This document shows, in pieces, positions 35,477 through 46,588 of a stretch of 64,000 nucleotides of DNA. The translations under genes and the position numbers were made by a program. The stretch's first letter is position 1. Each line of letters opens with the position of its first letter. The stretch covers positions 395,618 to 459,617 of the forward strand of contig JBGGOQ010000002.1 in the NCBI GenBank assembly GCA_041320695.1, given 5' to 3'. The notes below the pieces were generated by a model. That model was not told where the DNA came from. It worked only from the letters and a program-made list of their open reading frames with translations, and did not search any database. This DNA comes from Caldicellulosiruptoraceae bacterium PP1 (lineage in GTDB: Bacteria > Bacillota > Thermoanaerobacteria > Caldicellulosiruptorales > Caldicellulosiruptoraceae).

Positions 35477-36436
35477 ATGATTAAATCAAGAATTTGTGAA
35501 TTAATTGGAATAAAATACCCTATTTTTCAAGGGGGTATGGCATGGGTAGCTGATGCAATCTTAGCATCAGCTGTATCTAATGCTGGAGGCTTAGGAATAA
35601 TAGCAGCAGGAAATGCACCAGCTGATTATGTTAGAAATGAAATAAAAAAAGCAAAAGAATTAACTAAAAACCCAATTGGTGTTAATATAATGCTTTTAAG
35701 CCCTTACGCTGATGAGGTCGCTAAAATAGTTATAGAAGAAAAAGTAGAGGTTGTAACAACAGGTGCAGGTAATCCATCAAAGTATATAAATATGTGGAAA
35801 GAAAATGGCATAAAAGTAATACCTGTTATTCCATCTGTTGCTCTAGCTAAAAGGGTTGAAAAGTATGGAGCTGATGCTATTATAGCAGAAGGTGGAGAAT
35901 CTGGTGGGCATGTTGGAGAACTTAATACTATGGCATTAATACCACAGGTTGTTGATAATGTTTCAATTCCTGTTATTGCAGCTGGTGGAATAGCAGATGG
36001 TAGAGGAATTGCTGCTGCATTTATGTTAGGTGCAGAAGGGGTTCAGATGGGTACAAGATTTTTGGTGTCTCATGAGTGTAATATTCATAGAAACTACAAA
36101 GATCTTGTTTTAAAGGCCAAAGATACTGATACTGTTGTAACAGGTAGATTTACAGGACATCCTGTTAGAGTTCTTCATAATAAACTTACAAGAAAAATGC
36201 TTCAGTTAGAAAAAGAGGGCTGTAGCATAGAGCAATTTGAGGAGATTGGTAAAGGTAGCCTTCAAAAAGCAGTCAAAGATGGCGACTTAGAAAATGGCTC
36301 ATTTATGGCAGGACAAATTGCAGGACTTGTAAATAAGGAACAAACATGTAAAGAGATAATAGATGAAGTAATAAGTGAGGCAGAAAAAATTATTAAAAAG
36401 CAATATGAAAGGTTATATAATCTAGAAGTTATTTAA
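35477..36436 (+). CDS. fabK: Enoyl-ACP reductase II, FMN-dependent
   Basis: The 319-residue TIM-barrel flavoprotein matches FabK, with YPIFQGGMAWVADAILASAVSNAGGLGIIAAGN at the start. AEGGESGGHVG carries the catalytic His region, and MGTRFLVSHEC follows. It catalyses the last reduction of each elongation round. The related nitronate monooxygenases are excluded by the operon setting and these motifs. No fabI occurs in the window. Confidence 0.93.
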   Translation: MIKSRICELIGIKYPIFQGGMAWVADAILASAVSNAGGLGIIAAGNAPADYVRNEIKKAKELTKNPIGVNIMLLSPYADEVAKIVIEEKVEVVTTGAGNPSKYINMWKENGIKVIPVIPSVALAKRVEKYGADAIIAEGGESGGHVGELNTMALIPQVVDNVSIPVIAAGGIADGRGIAAAFMLGAEGVQMGTRFLVSHECNIHRNYKDLVLKAKDTDTVVTGRFTGHPVRVLHNKLTRKMLQLEKEGCSIEQFEEIGKGSLQKAVKDGDLENGSFMAGQIAGLVNKEQTCKEIIDEVISEAEKIIKKQYERLYNLEVI

Positions 36437-36450
36437 TATGGAGGATATGT

Positions 36451-37386
36451 ATGTCTAAAATAGCTTTTTTATTTCCTGGTCAAGGTGTTCAAAATATAGG
36501 AATGGGTAAAGAGATTATTGAAAATTTTGATGTAGCCAATAAATTGATTGATGAAATTTCTGAATATTCAAATATTAATTTAAAAAAACTCTTGTTTTCA
36601 GGTCCAATTGATGAATTAAATAAAATAAAAAATACACAACTTAGCATCTTTGTTGTAAGTTTAGCTTGTTTTAAGGTTTTAGAAGAAATAGGAATAAAGC
36701 CAGATGTTAATGCAGGGTTTAGCTTAGGTGAATATACTGCTTTAACTGCTTCAGATGTTTTTGATTTAAAAACAGCAGTTGAAATATTAGAAATTCGTGG
36801 AAGACTTTTATCTGAGACCTTTTCAGACTCTCAATATGGTATGATGGCAGTTTTGGGAATGAGTAGAGAAAAGATAGAAGAAATAATAAATAAAGTTGAT
36901 GTTGGATTTGTAGCTATTGCTAACATAAATTGTCCACAACAGATAGTTATTGCAGGTGAAAAAGTAGCATTAGAAGACGCAAGTAAAGAATTAATCAATA
37001 ATGGAGCCAAAAGGGTTTTAGCACTTTCTGTTCAGGGTGCTTTTCATACAAGTTTATTAGAAAATGCTTCAGTAAAGTTAAAAGAAGAACTTAATAAGTT
37101 TAAAATAAATAGACCTAAAATACCAGTTATCGCAAACGAAACTGGCGATTATATTGAAGAGGATATAATTAATTCTTTAAAAAATCAATTAAAAAGTCCT
37201 GTTCTTTGGGAGCAAAGTATAAATAAGCTTATTAAAGAAGGATTTGATACATTTATTGAAGTAGGTCCAGGTAAAGTTTTAAGTGGATTTGTCCGTAAGA
37301 TAAATTCTGATGTTAATGTTTATAATGTAGAAGATATAAAGTCTTTAGAAAAGACTTGTAAAATATTGGGGGTAAATAAATGCTAA
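36451..37386 (+). CDS. fabD: Malonyl-CoA:ACP transacylase
   Basis: The 311-residue enzyme loads malonyl groups onto ACP. It begins with the typical FLFPGQGVQNIGMGK. The nucleophile Ser lies in AGFSLGEYTAL, where Phe replaces the usual His before the serine. The catalytic His is in GAFHTSLL. The reading frame overlaps fabG by seven bases, so translation is coupled. Confidence 0.95.
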   Translation: MSKIAFLFPGQGVQNIGMGKEIIENFDVANKLIDEISEYSNINLKKLLFSGPIDELNKIKNTQLSIFVVSLACFKVLEEIGIKPDVNAGFSLGEYTALTASDVFDLKTAVEILEIRGRLLSETFSDSQYGMMAVLGMSREKIEEIINKVDVGFVAIANINCPQQIVIAGEKVALEDASKELINNGAKRVLALSVQGAFHTSLLENASVKLKEELNKFKINRPKIPVIANETGDYIEEDIINSLKNQLKSPVLWEQSINKLIKEGFDTFIEVGPGKVLSGFVRKINSDVNVYNVEDIKSLEKTCKILGVNKC

Positions 37387-38120
37387 AAGATAAAGTTGCA
37401 TTAATTACCGGTTCTTCAAGAGGTATAGGTAAGGCAATTGCAATAAAACTTGCTTCAGAAGGTTGTAATGTAGCATTAAATTATAGAAGTGATAACTCAT
37501 CTATTGAAGAATTAGAAAATGAATTAAAGAAATTTAATATAAAAACTATAAAAGTGAAAGCTGATGTAAGTAATTTTGATGAATCAAAACAACTTATACA
37601 AAGTGTTATAAATGAGTTTAATAGAATTGACATTTTAGTCAATAATGCTGGAATAACAAAGGATAATTTGATTTTAAGAATGAATGAAAAGGAATTTGAT
37701 GATGTAATTAATATTAATTTAAAAGGAGCCTTTAACTGCATTAAACATGTTTCAAGATACATGATAAAACAGGAATATGGTCGAATAATTAATATTTCAT
37801 CAATAGTAGGTATAATTGGTAATATTGGCCAAGCTAATTATTCTGCTGCTAAAGCAGGCTTAATTGGTCTTACAAAAACAATTGCCAAAGAGTTAGCTTC
37901 AAAAAATATAACAGTGAATGCAGTTGCACCAGGTTTTATTAAAACTGATATGACACAAAAATTACCTGATAATATAAAAGAAAAATTTTTAGAGCATATC
38001 CCATTAAAAAGGTTTGGAGAACCAGAAGAAGTTGCTAATCTTGTTTCTTTTCTTGCCTCAGACTTATCATCATATATAACTGGTCAGGTTATTTGTATTG
38101 ATGGTGGATTGAGTATGTAA
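37380..38120 (+). CDS. fabG: 3-oxoacyl-ACP reductase
   Basis: The 246-residue short-chain dehydrogenase has the NADPH loop [11 protein letters not shown] and the NNAG motif. The catalytic Ser-Tyr-Lys residues lie in [23 protein letters not shown]. It reduces 3-oxoacyl-ACP to 3-hydroxyacyl-ACP. GGGGG at 37368-37372 lies inside the fabD end and sets the start at ATG 37380. Confidence 0.95.
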   Translation: MLKDKVALITGSSRGIGKAIAIKLASEGCNVALNYRSDNSSIEELENELKKFNIKTIKVKADVSNFDESKQLIQSVINEFNRIDILVNNAGITKDNLILRMNEKEFDDVININLKGAFNCIKHVSRYMIKQEYGRIINISSIVGIIGNIGQANYSAAKAGLIGLTKTIAKELASKNITVNAVAPGFIKTDMTQKLPDNIKEKFLEHIPLKRFGEPEEVANLVSFLASDLSSYITGQVICIDGGLSM

Positions 38121-38145
38121 AAAAATATCATACAGGGTGATGAAG

Positions 38146-39384
38146 ATGAAAAAAAGAGTTGTAATAACAGGTATAGGTGCTATAACTCCACTTGGTAATT
38201 CAGTAGAAAAAACATGGGAAGGTATAAAAGAAGGTAAATGTGGAATAGATTTTATAAAAAGTTTTGATGTAGAAAATTTTAAAGTAAAGATTGCAGCTGA
38301 GGTAAAAGAGTTTGATCCAGGTAAATTTATAGATTTAAAAACAGCAAAAAGAATGGATAGATTTACTCAATTTGCTGTTGCAGCTGCTAAAGAGGCAATT
38401 GAGGATTCTAACATTAATTTAGAAAAAATAGATAAATATAGAATGGGTGTTGTTATAGGCTCTGGAATTGGAGGGCTGTCAACTATTGAAAAGGAGCATA
38501 AGGTTTTATCTGAAAAAGGGCCATCAAGAGTATCACCATTGTTTGTTCCTATGGCTATAATAAACATGGCTGCAGGAAATGTAGCTATTATGTTTGGTGC
38601 AAAAGGTGTTTGTTCATCAACTGTTACTGCTTGTGCCTCAGGAACAAATGCTATTGGAGATGCTTTTAGATTAATTCAATATGACCAAGCAGATATAATA
38701 ATTGCAGGTGGTTCAGAAGCACCGATAACTCCCCTTGCTCTTTCTGGGTTTATTAATATTACAGCACTTACAAATAGTAATAATCCAGAAAGGGCTTCTA
38801 TTCCTTTTGATTTAAACAGAAGTGGTTTTGTTTTAGGAGAGGGTGCTGGCATAGTTATCTTAGAAAGCCTTGAACATGCTTTAAAAAGAGGGGCTAAGAT
38901 TTATGCAGAGGTTGTTGGATATGGTTCAACATGTGATGCATATCATATAACAGCTCCAGACCCAGAAGGAGAAGGTGCATGTATGGCAATGGAGCTTGCA
39001 ATAAAAGATGCAGGAATTAAAAAAGAAGAGGTTTCTTATATAAATGCTCATGGCACAAGTACTCCATTAAATGACAAAATTGAAACACAAGCTATCAAAA
39101 AAACTTTTGGAGACTATGCATATAAAATACCAGTAAGTTCCACAAAATCTATGACAGGACACCTACTTGGTGCTGCAGGTGCTATTGAAGCTATAATTAC
39201 TGCAAAATCTATTCATGAGGGTTTTATTCCTCCAACAATAGGCTATAAAGATAAAGACCCAGAATGTGATTTGGATTATGTTGCTAATAATGGAAGAAAA
39301 AAAGAAATTAATTATGCAATGTCAAACAATTTTGGTTTTGGTGGACATAATGCAGTTCTACTTTTAAAAAAGTGGATTGATTAG
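38146..39384 (+). CDS. fabF: 3-oxoacyl-ACP synthase II
   Basis: The 412-residue elongating condensing enzyme has Cys163 in TACASGT and histidines in [11 protein letters not shown] and [11 protein letters not shown]. It joins acyl-ACP with malonyl-ACP and is the only elongating synthase in the window. ATG 38146 is placed after CAGGGTGA; earlier in-frame GTG and ATG codons lie in or against that site. Confidence 0.95.
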   Translation: MKKRVVITGIGAITPLGNSVEKTWEGIKEGKCGIDFIKSFDVENFKVKIAAEVKEFDPGKFIDLKTAKRMDRFTQFAVAAAKEAIEDSNINLEKIDKYRMGVVIGSGIGGLSTIEKEHKVLSEKGPSRVSPLFVPMAIINMAAGNVAIMFGAKGVCSSTVTACASGTNAIGDAFRLIQYDQADIIIAGGSEAPITPLALSGFINITALTNSNNPERASIPFDLNRSGFVLGEGAGIVILESLEHALKRGAKIYAEVVGYGSTCDAYHITAPDPEGEGACMAMELAIKDAGIKKEEVSYINAHGTSTPLNDKIETQAIKKTFGDYAYKIPVSSTKSMTGHLLGAAGAIEAIITAKSIHEGFIPPTIGYKDKDPECDLDYVANNGRKKEINYAMSNNFGFGGHNAVLLLKKWID

Positions 39385-39394
39385 AGGTGAAAAA

Positions 39395-39844
39395 ATGGAT
39401 TTAAAAAGTATCATAGATCTCTTGCATGAAATGTCAGATTCCAATTTGACATCATTAGAGATTATAATGCCTGATTTTACAATCAAAATGGCAAAAGATG
39501 GAGAAACAAAGACAAGTATTGTAAAAACTAGTCAAGAAGAAAAATATATTGAAATAGTAAATACAGATACAAAAAAGCAAACAACTCAAAATGAAATAGA
39601 TGAAAATTTACATTTAATAAAATCACCAATTGTTGGTACATTTTATAGATCTCCTGCACCTGGACAAAAGCCATTTGTTCAAGTAGGTGATAAAGTTAAA
39701 AAAGGTGACATACTTTGTATTATTGAAGCAATGAAATTAATGAATGAAATAGAGAGTGATGTGGATGGAGAAGTTGCAGAAATATTAGTTGAGAATGAAC
39801 AAATGGTAGAATATGGGCAAGTTTTGATAAAAATAAGGGTATAA
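39395..39844 (+). CDS. accB: Biotin carboxyl carrier protein of acetyl-CoA carboxylase
   Basis: The 149-residue protein has a helical N-terminus, a variable linker (about residues 40-70) and a biotinyl domain with Lys114 in EAMKLMNE. It shuttles the carboxyl group between AccC and AccDA. ATG 39395 follows GAGGTGA; an upstream in-frame start at 39377 overlaps fabF and has no ribosome binding site. Confidence 0.95.
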   Translation: MDLKSIIDLLHEMSDSNLTSLEIIMPDFTIKMAKDGETKTSIVKTSQEEKYIEIVNTDTKKQTTQNEIDENLHLIKSPIVGTFYRSPAPGQKPFVQVGDKVKKGDILCIIEAMKLMNEIESDVDGEVAEILVENEQMVEYGQVLIKIRV

Positions 39845-39857
39845 GGGGTTAGATAGT

Positions 39858-40283
39858 ATGATCAAAGTGGATGAAATAATGAAAATTATACCACACAGAT
39901 ATCCTTTTTTACTTGTTGATAAGGTTGAGATAATTAATGAAGGTGAAAAGGTAGTAGGATACAAAAATGTTACAATAAATGAACCCTTTTTCCAAGGACA
40001 TTTTCCAAATCAACCTATTATGCCCGGAGTTCTTATAATTGAAGCTATGGCTCAAGTTGGTGCAGTTGCAATATTATCAATTGAAGAGAATAAAGGTAAA
40101 ATTGCATATCTTACAGGTATTGATAAAGCAAGATTTAGAAAAAAGGTTTTACCAGGGGACACTTTGAGATTTGAAGTTGAGATAATAAGGAAAAAAGGAC
40201 CAATTGGGGTTGCTAAAGCCATAGCTTTTGTTGATAAGGATAAGGTTTGTGAGGCTGAAATATCCTTTGTAATTGGTTTATAG
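39858..40283 (+). CDS. fabZ: 3-hydroxyacyl-ACP dehydratase
   Basis: The 141-residue hot-dog fold enzyme has the catalytic His in [10 protein letters not shown] and Glu in [10 protein letters not shown]. It dehydrates 3-hydroxyacyl-ACP. Its location between accB and accC is normal for FabT/FabK-type operons of Firmicutes. Confidence 0.95.
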   Translation: MIKVDEIMKIIPHRYPFLLVDKVEIINEGEKVVGYKNVTINEPFFQGHFPNQPIMPGVLIIEAMAQVGAVAILSIEENKGKIAYLTGIDKARFRKKVLPGDTLRFEVEIIRKKGPIGVAKAIAFVDKDKVCEAEISFVIGL

Positions 40284-40295
40284 GGGTGTAAGTTT

Positions 40296-41642
40296 ATGTT
40301 TAAAAAAATCTTAATTGCTAATAGAGGTGAAATTGCAGTAAGAATTATTCGGGCTTGCCGTGAGCTTGGAATACAAACAGTTGCTGTCTATTCAGAAATA
40401 GACAAAGAAGCATTACATGTTCATTTAGCAGATGAAGCAGTATGTATTGGACCAGCAAAATCAAAAGATAGCTATATGAACATGGAAAATATAATAAGTG
40501 CAACTGTTTTAAAGGGTGCTGAAGCTATTCACCCAGGTTATGGATTTTTATCAGAAAACCCTACTTTTGCTAAGCTTTGCGAAGAATGTAACATTAAATT
40601 TATTGGACCAAGTTATGATGCAATAGATAAAATGGGCAATAAAACAAATGCAAGAAAGATAATGAAAAAAGCAGGGGTACCAGTTGTACCTGGTTCTGAA
40701 GACAAAGTAAATGATATAAATGAAGCAATTGAAATATCTGAAGAAATTGGATATCCAGTTATGCTAAAAGCTGCTGCTGGTGGTGGTGGAAGAGGTATAA
40801 GAGTAATAAATAACAGAGAAGAATTAATTAAAGTATTTGAAATGGCAAAAAATGAAGCACAGAATGCATTTAAAGACGGAAGTATGTACATTGAAAAATT
40901 AATTGAAAATGCAAAACATATAGAGATTCAAATATTAGCTGATGAATTTGGCAATGTATTATATTTAGGTGAAAGAGATTGCTCAGTTCAAAGAAGAAAC
41001 CAAAAAGTAATTGAGGAAGCCCCATCACCAATTATGACTCCCATTTTAAGGAAAGAAATGGGGGAAAGTGCAGTTTTAGCTGCAAAGGCTGTTAACTATA
41101 AAAATGCAGGAACTATTGAATTTTTAGTAGATAGTACTGGCAAATACTACTTTATTGAAATGAATACAAGAGTTCAGGTTGAACATCCAATTACAGAAAT
41201 GATAACTGGCATTGATATTGTTAAAGAGCAAATTAAAATTGCTGCTGGACAAAAGCTAAGTATCAAACAAGAGGATATAAAACTTAATGGACATTCAATA
41301 GAATGTAGAATAAATGCCGAAGATGTTGATAAGGATTTTAGGCCATCACCAGGTAAAATTGAGTTTTTATATATGCCAGGTGGCCCTGGAGTTCGTATTG
41401 ATAGTGCTATATATCAAGGGTATTCAATTCCACCCACTTATGATTCTATGATAGGAAAACTTATTGTACATGCAAATGATAGACAAGAAGCAATAGAAAG
41501 AATGAAAAGAGCATTATATGAATTAGTTGTTGAAGGTGTAAAAACAAATATTGATTTGCATTTTAAGATTTTAAATAGTGAGGAATATTTAGATGGTAAA
41601 TATACCACTGCTTTTTTGTCTAATTTTTTAAAGAGCCAATAA
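40296..41642 (+). CDS. accC: Biotin carboxylase of acetyl-CoA carboxylase
   Basis: The 448-residue ATP-grasp enzyme carboxylates the biotin on AccB using ATP and bicarbonate. It shows [22 protein letters not shown] at the start, the glycine-rich [12 protein letters not shown] loop and the [11 protein letters not shown] catalytic segment. Length and motifs are standard for stand-alone AccC rather than pyruvate carboxylase. Confidence 0.95.
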   Translation: MFKKILIANRGEIAVRIIRACRELGIQTVAVYSEIDKEALHVHLADEAVCIGPAKSKDSYMNMENIISATVLKGAEAIHPGYGFLSENPTFAKLCEECNIKFIGPSYDAIDKMGNKTNARKIMKKAGVPVVPGSEDKVNDINEAIEISEEIGYPVMLKAAAGGGGRGIRVINNREELIKVFEMAKNEAQNAFKDGSMYIEKLIENAKHIEIQILADEFGNVLYLGERDCSVQRRNQKVIEEAPSPIMTPILRKEMGESAVLAAKAVNYKNAGTIEFLVDSTGKYYFIEMNTRVQVEHPITEMITGIDIVKEQIKIAAGQKLSIKQEDIKLNGHSIECRINAEDVDKDFRPSPGKIEFLYMPGGPGVRIDSAIYQGYSIPPTYDSMIGKLIVHANDRQEAIERMKRALYELVVEGVKTNIDLHFKILNSEEYLDGKYTTAFLSNFLKSQ

Positions 41643-41663
41643 ATAAAATGGCAGGTGTAAATA

Positions 41664-42533
41664 ATGTATAACCCATTCAAAAAAAAGGAATATATTACTG
41701 TTCCTAATATTCCCAAAAAACAAGAAAAAGAGGAGCCAAATAAGCCAAATATTCCAAATGGTCTTTGGATAAAATGCCAAAAATGCCAAAAAATAATTCT
41801 TAAAGAAGAATTAAAAAATAACTTATTAATATGTCCATATTGTAATTATTATTTTAGAATGGATGCTTTTCAACGAATTGAGTTAATTATTGATAAGAAT
41901 ACATTTATAGAATATGATAAAGATTTGATTTCTGTAAATCCACTTGATTTTCCTGGTTATCAAGAGAAAATTAATAAATTAATTGATGAAACTGGGCTAA
42001 AAGAAGCAGTAGTTACAGGGGAAGGCATGATAAATAATTTCCCTTGTTGTATTGCTATTATGGATAGTAGATTTTTAATGGGTAGTATGGGCTCAGTTGT
42101 TGGAGAAAAACTAACAAGATTATTTGAAACAGCAACACAAAAAAGATTACCAGTGATTATATTTACAGCTTCAGGTGGTGCAAGGATGCAAGAAGGCATT
42201 CTTTCACTTATGCAAATGGCAAAAGTAAGTGCAGCAGTTTATAAACATTCTGAGGCTGGTCTTTTGTATATCTCTGTATTAACTGATCCCACTACTGGTG
42301 GTGTTACAGCAAGTTTTGCTATGCTTGGTGATATTATTTTATCAGAACCAAAAGCATTAATTGGTTTTGCTGGTCCAAGAGTTATTGAGCAAACAATTAA
42401 ACAAAAGCTTCCAGAAGGATTTCAAACAGCAGAATTTTTATTAGAACATGGATTTATCGATGCAATTGTTGAAAGAAAGCACCTTAAAGAAACTCTTGCA
42501 AAAATATTAAAAATTCATTCTTTTAGGAGGTAA
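41664..42533 (+). CDS. accD: Acetyl-CoA carboxylase carboxyltransferase beta subunit
   Basis: The 289-residue protein has an N-terminal four-cysteine zinc finger (CQKC at about residues 39-42 and CPYC about 18 residues later). A crotonase-type carboxyltransferase domain with SGGARMQEG and [16 protein letters not shown] follows. With AccA it transfers the carboxyl group to acetyl-CoA. accA follows after three bases. Confidence 0.95.
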   Translation: MYNPFKKKEYITVPNIPKKQEKEEPNKPNIPNGLWIKCQKCQKIILKEELKNNLLICPYCNYYFRMDAFQRIELIIDKNTFIEYDKDLISVNPLDFPGYQEKINKLIDETGLKEAVVTGEGMINNFPCCIAIMDSRFLMGSMGSVVGEKLTRLFETATQKRLPVIIFTASGGARMQEGILSLMQMAKVSAAVYKHSEAGLLYISVLTDPTTGGVTASFAMLGDIILSEPKALIGFAGPRVIEQTIKQKLPEGFQTAEFLLEHGFIDAIVERKHLKETLAKILKIHSFRR

Positions 42534-42536
42534 TAA

Positions 42537-43496
42537 ATGACAATAGCAGAGTTTGAAAAAACCTCAAAAGAGATTGAAGGAAAAATTGAGGAACTGAAAA
42601 AATTAGCTATTGAAAAGAATATTGATTTTTCAAATGAAATAAATATATTAACCGAAAAATTAAAAAAGATTCAAAAAGAAACCTTTGATAATATTAGTAG
42701 TTGGGATAAGGTCCAGATTGCTCGAATGGTTAATAGACCAACAGCACTTGAATACATAGAGCTAATATTTGAAAATTTCATTGAATTTCATGGAGACAGG
42801 TATTTTAAAGACGATGCTGCTATTGTCGGAGGAATTGCGTTATTTGATGAGATACCAGTTACAGTGATTGCTCAACAAAAGGGAAGAAATCTAAATGAGA
42901 ATGTAAAAAGAAATTTTGGCATGCCAAACCCTGATGGTTATAGAAAGGCTTTAAGGCTTATGAAACAAGCTGAGAAATTTAATAGACCTATAATAGCCTT
43001 TGTGGATACACCAGGTGCTTTTTGTGGTATTGATTCTGAAGAAAGAGGCCAAGGTGAAGCTATAGCAAGAAATTTATTTGAAATGTCGCATCTTAAAACA
43101 CCAATTATCTCTGTCATAATTGGTGAAGGAGGAAGTGGTGGGGCATTAGCATTAGCTGTTGCAGATAGAGTATTGATGCTTGAATATGCAATATATTCTA
43201 TTCTTTCTCCAGAAGGCTTTGCAAGCATTTTATGGAAGGATAGTAGTAAAGCCAAAGAGGCTGCCGAGGTTATGAAAATAACTGCATCAGATTTAAAATC
43301 TTTAGGTGTTATTGATAGGGTTATAAATGAACCAATTGGAGGAGCACATAAGGATAAAAATAAAATGGCAAATAGTATAAAAGAAGTATTAAAAGAAGAA
43401 CTAAATATACTAAAGGATAAAGATATTAAAGCATTAATAAATGAAAGATATATGAAATTTAGAAAAATAGGGGCTTACAGTACAGTTATCCTGTAA
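42537..43496 (+). CDS. accA: Acetyl-CoA carboxylase carboxyltransferase alpha subunit
   Basis: The 319-residue partner of AccD has a helical N-terminus, [15 protein letters not shown] and the acyl-CoA binding [23 protein letters not shown]. It is the last gene of the operon. Its stop codon lies in the right arm of the operon terminator, so translation to the end may disturb the hairpin. Confidence 0.95.
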   Translation: MTIAEFEKTSKEIEGKIEELKKLAIEKNIDFSNEINILTEKLKKIQKETFDNISSWDKVQIARMVNRPTALEYIELIFENFIEFHGDRYFKDDAAIVGGIALFDEIPVTVIAQQKGRNLNENVKRNFGMPNPDGYRKALRLMKQAEKFNRPIIAFVDTPGAFCGIDSEERGQGEAIARNLFEMSHLKTPIISVIIGEGGSGGALALAVADRVLMLEYAIYSILSPEGFASILWKDSSKAKEAAEVMKITASDLKSLGVIDRVINEPIGGAHKDKNKMANSIKEVLKEELNILKDKDIKALINERYMKFRKIGAYSTVIL

Positions 43497-43513
43497 ACCC
43501 CACAAGTTTTTTT
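43470..43513 (+). terminator. Terminator of the fatty acid operon, overlapping the accA stop
   Basis: GGGGCTTACAG (43470-43480) pairs with CTGTAAACCCC (43491-43501) with one mismatch, and a run of seven T residues ends at 43513. The accA stop codon (43494-43496) lies within the right arm. Confidence 0.75.
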
Positions 43514-43514
43514 A

Positions 43515-44504
43515 TTAAAATGACCTAAATAGATCAAGCATTTTTTTATCAAGCTTATGTCCATAAAAATCAACATAATCTACATCTTGCCTTTGAGAAT
43601 CCAAGATACCAAATGTTCCTCTAAAATTCCATAAAGCAAAACCAATGTTAAATTCCTTTAATACATCAAATAAATCATTTAACCATGCCAAAACAACATC
43701 ATGTGGTGTGTGACAATAAGCACCACCCTCGCCACATATTACTCCTATTCCATTCTCAATAAGTTCAGCCCACTTTTTATAGTGGTTATATAAAGTATCT
43801 TTATTCCACTCTATGTTTCCATCAAAGAAAGGCCATGTTGGCGTTTTCCAGTCTAATTTAAGATGAACCCATTCAGCTTTAAAGTGGCTAACACCAAAAG
43901 GTAAATAACCTCTACAGCTTTGAGCAACTCCAGTGTCTATAAGTTCAGGCATTGGAACATTGCCATATGATAAACCGTCAATCATAATCAATCTATCTGG
44001 ACTTATTTGTCTTATCTTTTCAACAGTTTTTCTTATAACATTTTCATAGTCTTTTCTTGTCATCTCTTCATCTGATGGGTCTCTTGGTTCATTAATGAGA
44101 TTAAAGCTTATGTATTTGTTATCAATATCTTTATATCTTTTTGCAAACATTTGCCAATAAAAAATAAATGCGTTCAATGCTTCTCCTGTTTTCCAAAGGT
44201 TAAAACTTGGATTTAGTTTTGCATTTACACAATATCCTGGTGCATGATGAATATTTAGATTTACATGGATATTATACTTCTGTCCCCAATAAACAACATT
44301 ATCAATTTTCTCAATTATTTCTTCCTTGACATTATATAAATCATTTTCACTTGCCCAAGTTTTATAGTTCATAGGTATTCTAACAAAGTTAAAACCCCAC
44401 TCAGAAATCCATTTAAAGTCGTCTTCTCTAAAATCCCCTTTACTATGTTCGGTAAACAATTCTAATAAATTAAAGCCTTTCCAAAATGGAAGTTTATTTT
44501 TCAT
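43515..44504 (-). CDS. GH5-type glycoside hydrolase, cytoplasmic
   Basis: The 329-residue single-domain barrel enzyme carries the GH5/clan A signature, with acid/base Glu139 in FNLINEPRD and nucleophile Glu259 in VICGEGGAY. Other typical motifs are GFNLLELF, GFNFVRIPMNY and LNIHHAPGYCVN. It has no signal peptide or carbohydrate-binding module, so it probably trims imported glucan or mannan oligosaccharides. It could equally act on glycosides with small aglycones. The gene stands alone, convergent to accA, with GGAGGT before its start. Confidence 0.82.
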   Translation of the reverse strand: MKNKLPFWKGFNLLELFTEHSKGDFREDDFKWISEWGFNFVRIPMNYKTWASENDLYNVKEEIIEKIDNVVYWGQKYNIHVNLNIHHAPGYCVNAKLNPSFNLWKTGEALNAFIFYWQMFAKRYKDIDNKYISFNLINEPRDPSDEEMTRKDYENVIRKTVEKIRQISPDRLIMIDGLSYGNVPMPELIDTGVAQSCRGYLPFGVSHFKAEWVHLKLDWKTPTWPFFDGNIEWNKDTLYNHYKKWAELIENGIGVICGEGGAYCHTPHDVVLAWLNDLFDVLKEFNIGFALWNFRGTFGILDSQRQDVDYVDFYGHKLDKKMLDLFRSF

Positions 44505-44658
44505 AAATATTACCTCCCAAAAAGCATTTACTATTATTATGGTTTATGCACTTATGTTTGTCAATAAAAATATTTTTTATTAACCTAATATGTAATAATA
44601 ATTCACAAAAAATAAATTTATGATAGAATTAATATATAAAAATTAAGGGGGAAGTATT

Positions 44659-45402
44659 ATGTCAAAAATAGGATTACAATTATATTCTCTTAATAATCTC
44701 ACAAAAAATGATTTTTTAGGGACAATACAAAAAGTAGCTCAAATTGGCTATGAAGGTGTAGAATTTGCTGGATATTTTAATACCAAAGCAAAAGATTTGA
44801 AAGAATTTTTGGACAATTCGGGTATTACACCTGCTGCAACACATATAGGTATTGAAAGACTTCAAACTCATCTTCATGAGGAGATTGATTATTGTTTAGA
44901 GTTAGGTTGTTATAATATTGTTTGTCCTGCAATACCAGAAAAATATACAAAAAGTATTGAAGGATTAAATAGCTTGGTTGATATATTTAATAATATAGGT
45001 GAAAAATGTAAACAAAATAATATAAACTTTTTATTACATTTACATGGCAATGAATTTGGACTTATTGAGAATAAAACATTTTTAGACTTGTTATTTGAAA
45101 AGTTAGGCAATATGCTAAAACTTGAGATTGATACATTTTGGGTTGAAAATGCCGGAGTAGATGCATTTGAATTATATAAAAAACTTATTGATAAAACACC
45201 ATTATTACATCTAAAAGATATGAAAAGCAAAGAAAACAAAAGAGATACCGAAATAGGCTGTGGTGTAATAAAACTTAAAGAAATAGTTAAATATGGTAAT
45301 AATAAAACTGAGTGGTTTATTGTTGAGCAAGAGGAGTTTGATATTGATCAGTTCGAAAGTATTGAGATTAGTTTAAAAAATATAAAAGGTTGGATTGAAT
45401 AA
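44659..45402 (+). CDS. Sugar phosphate isomerase/epimerase-like protein
   Basis: The 247-residue TIM-barrel protein belongs to the xylose isomerase-like superfamily. IGLQLYSLNN starts it, GYEGVEFAG and LEIDTFWVENAGVD carry likely metal ligands, and HLKDMK gives a histidine ligand. Members interconvert keto sugars or inositols, and substrate cannot be assigned here. The GGGGGAAG site precedes the start. It is monocistronic and ends at a strong shared terminator about 100 bases downstream. Confidence 0.78.
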   Translation: MSKIGLQLYSLNNLTKNDFLGTIQKVAQIGYEGVEFAGYFNTKAKDLKEFLDNSGITPAATHIGIERLQTHLHEEIDYCLELGCYNIVCPAIPEKYTKSIEGLNSLVDIFNNIGEKCKQNNINFLLHLHGNEFGLIENKTFLDLLFEKLGNMLKLEIDTFWVENAGVDAFELYKKLIDKTPLLHLKDMKSKENKRDTEIGCGVIKLKEIVKYGNNKTEWFIVEQEEFDIDQFESIEISLKNIKGWIE

Positions 45403-45499
45403 TTTATAGTTTTATAACTTATACTAAAAGATATTTTGTTTCTAATTTCCACATGGGTAAATGTATTATCTAGATGTATATTATTATACAAATAATAAA

Positions 45500-45550
45500 A
45501 AACCTCCTTCATAAATTTCTGAAATACATATGAAGGAGGTTTAAATTTTT
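45500..45550. terminator. Bidirectional terminator between the isomerase and cation efflux genes
   Basis: AAACCTCCTTCAT (45500-45512) pairs with ATGAAGGAGGTTT (45530-45542), with T residues on both outer sides. The 97 bases between the isomerase stop and this stem show nothing recognisable. Confidence 0.85.
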
Positions 45551-45631
45551 ATATACACTTCTTTTTAACCTTTTTGAAAACAAGCTTTTATAAATATTAC
45601 AAAATATAAAAATTAATTATAAATTATTACA

Positions 45632-46558
45632 TTATACAATGTTATTAATAATACCTATATTTTCACAACAATTGAATTCAAATTGTATTGTAATATGGCT
45701 TATACCAAAATGTTCTTTTAACTCATGTTCTATCTCTTCATAAATTTTAGATGTTTCACTAATTAAAATATCAGATTTTAAATTTACATGTGCTTCAAAT
45801 AATATAGTATTTTCATTTAATCCCCATACATGAACATGATGAATATTTTTGATATTTTCAATCTCTTGTAGTTTTTCTACTATATCTTTAATATTTATAT
45901 TTTCTGGAGTACCTTGCATTAAAATATTTATTGCTTGTTTTAATATTTCAAAACTTTCTTTTAGAACATACAATCCAATAATAATGGTCAATAAAGGGTC
46001 AATCCAATAGCTATTATAATAATAAATAAGTATACCACCTAAAACTACTCCTACTGAAGATAAGGCATCACTAAAAAGATGTAGATAAGCTGATTTCATA
46101 TTTATATCTTCTTTTGAGCCTTTATGAAGTAAATATGCACCAAGTGTATTTGCAAAAAGTCCAATTAATGCAACCCATATGACAATAACTCCTTTTATTT
46201 TACCTGGAGTTATAAATTTAAAATATGCTTCTTTAAACAAAAAGAAAGATATTATAATTAAAACTGTTGAATTAAAAAGTGCTGCAATTATTGTAGAACG
46301 TTTATATCCAAACGTTCTTTTTTCATCATTATTTTTTTGTGATATTTTAATAGCAAAGAAACTAACAACAATTGATAGTCCATCACTTAAATTATGAAGT
46401 GCATCTGAAATTAGGGATAAACTACCTGAATACAAACCACCTATCACTTCAGCTATTGTTATAATAAAATTTAATATCATTGTAATAAGTAAATTTATTG
46501 CTTTGATACTACTATTACTATAGTTGCTATGAATATGGTTATGATTTGACATGAACAT
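45632..46558 (-). CDS. czcD: Cation diffusion facilitator, zinc/cobalt/cadmium efflux
   Basis: The 308-residue membrane protein has a short histidine-rich N-terminus (SNHNHIHS), six spans and a C-terminal cytoplasmic metal-sensing domain. The DALHNLSDG (span 2) and HLFSDALSS (span 5) motifs hold the transport-site residues of CzcD/ZitB-type exporters. It exports divalent metals, most likely zinc, in exchange for protons. It follows the ArsR gene by 30 bases and should be co-transcribed with it. The start may be the ATG at 46558 or the one six bases later; AGGAGG fits either. Confidence 0.9.
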   Translation of the reverse strand: MFMSNHNHIHSNYSNSSIKAINLLITMILNFIITIAEVIGGLYSGSLSLISDALHNLSDGLSIVVSFFAIKISQKNNDEKRTFGYKRSTIIAALFNSTVLIIISFFLFKEAYFKFITPGKIKGVIVIWVALIGLFANTLGAYLLHKGSKEDINMKSAYLHLFSDALSSVGVVLGGILIYYYNSYWIDPLLTIIIGLYVLKESFEILKQAINILMQGTPENINIKDIVEKLQEIENIKNIHHVHVWGLNENTILFEAHVNLKSDILISETSKIYEEIEHELKEHFGISHITIQFEFNCCENIGIINNIV

Positions 46559-46588
46559 TTTTCCTCCTAAAGGTTAAAATTAAGTTTA

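Noticed and set aside
36721-36750. FabD with a damaged active site because GHSLG reads GFSLG
   Set aside because: The nucleophile serine and the distal catalytic histidine are intact and the operon is complete, so the Phe is more likely a lineage variant.
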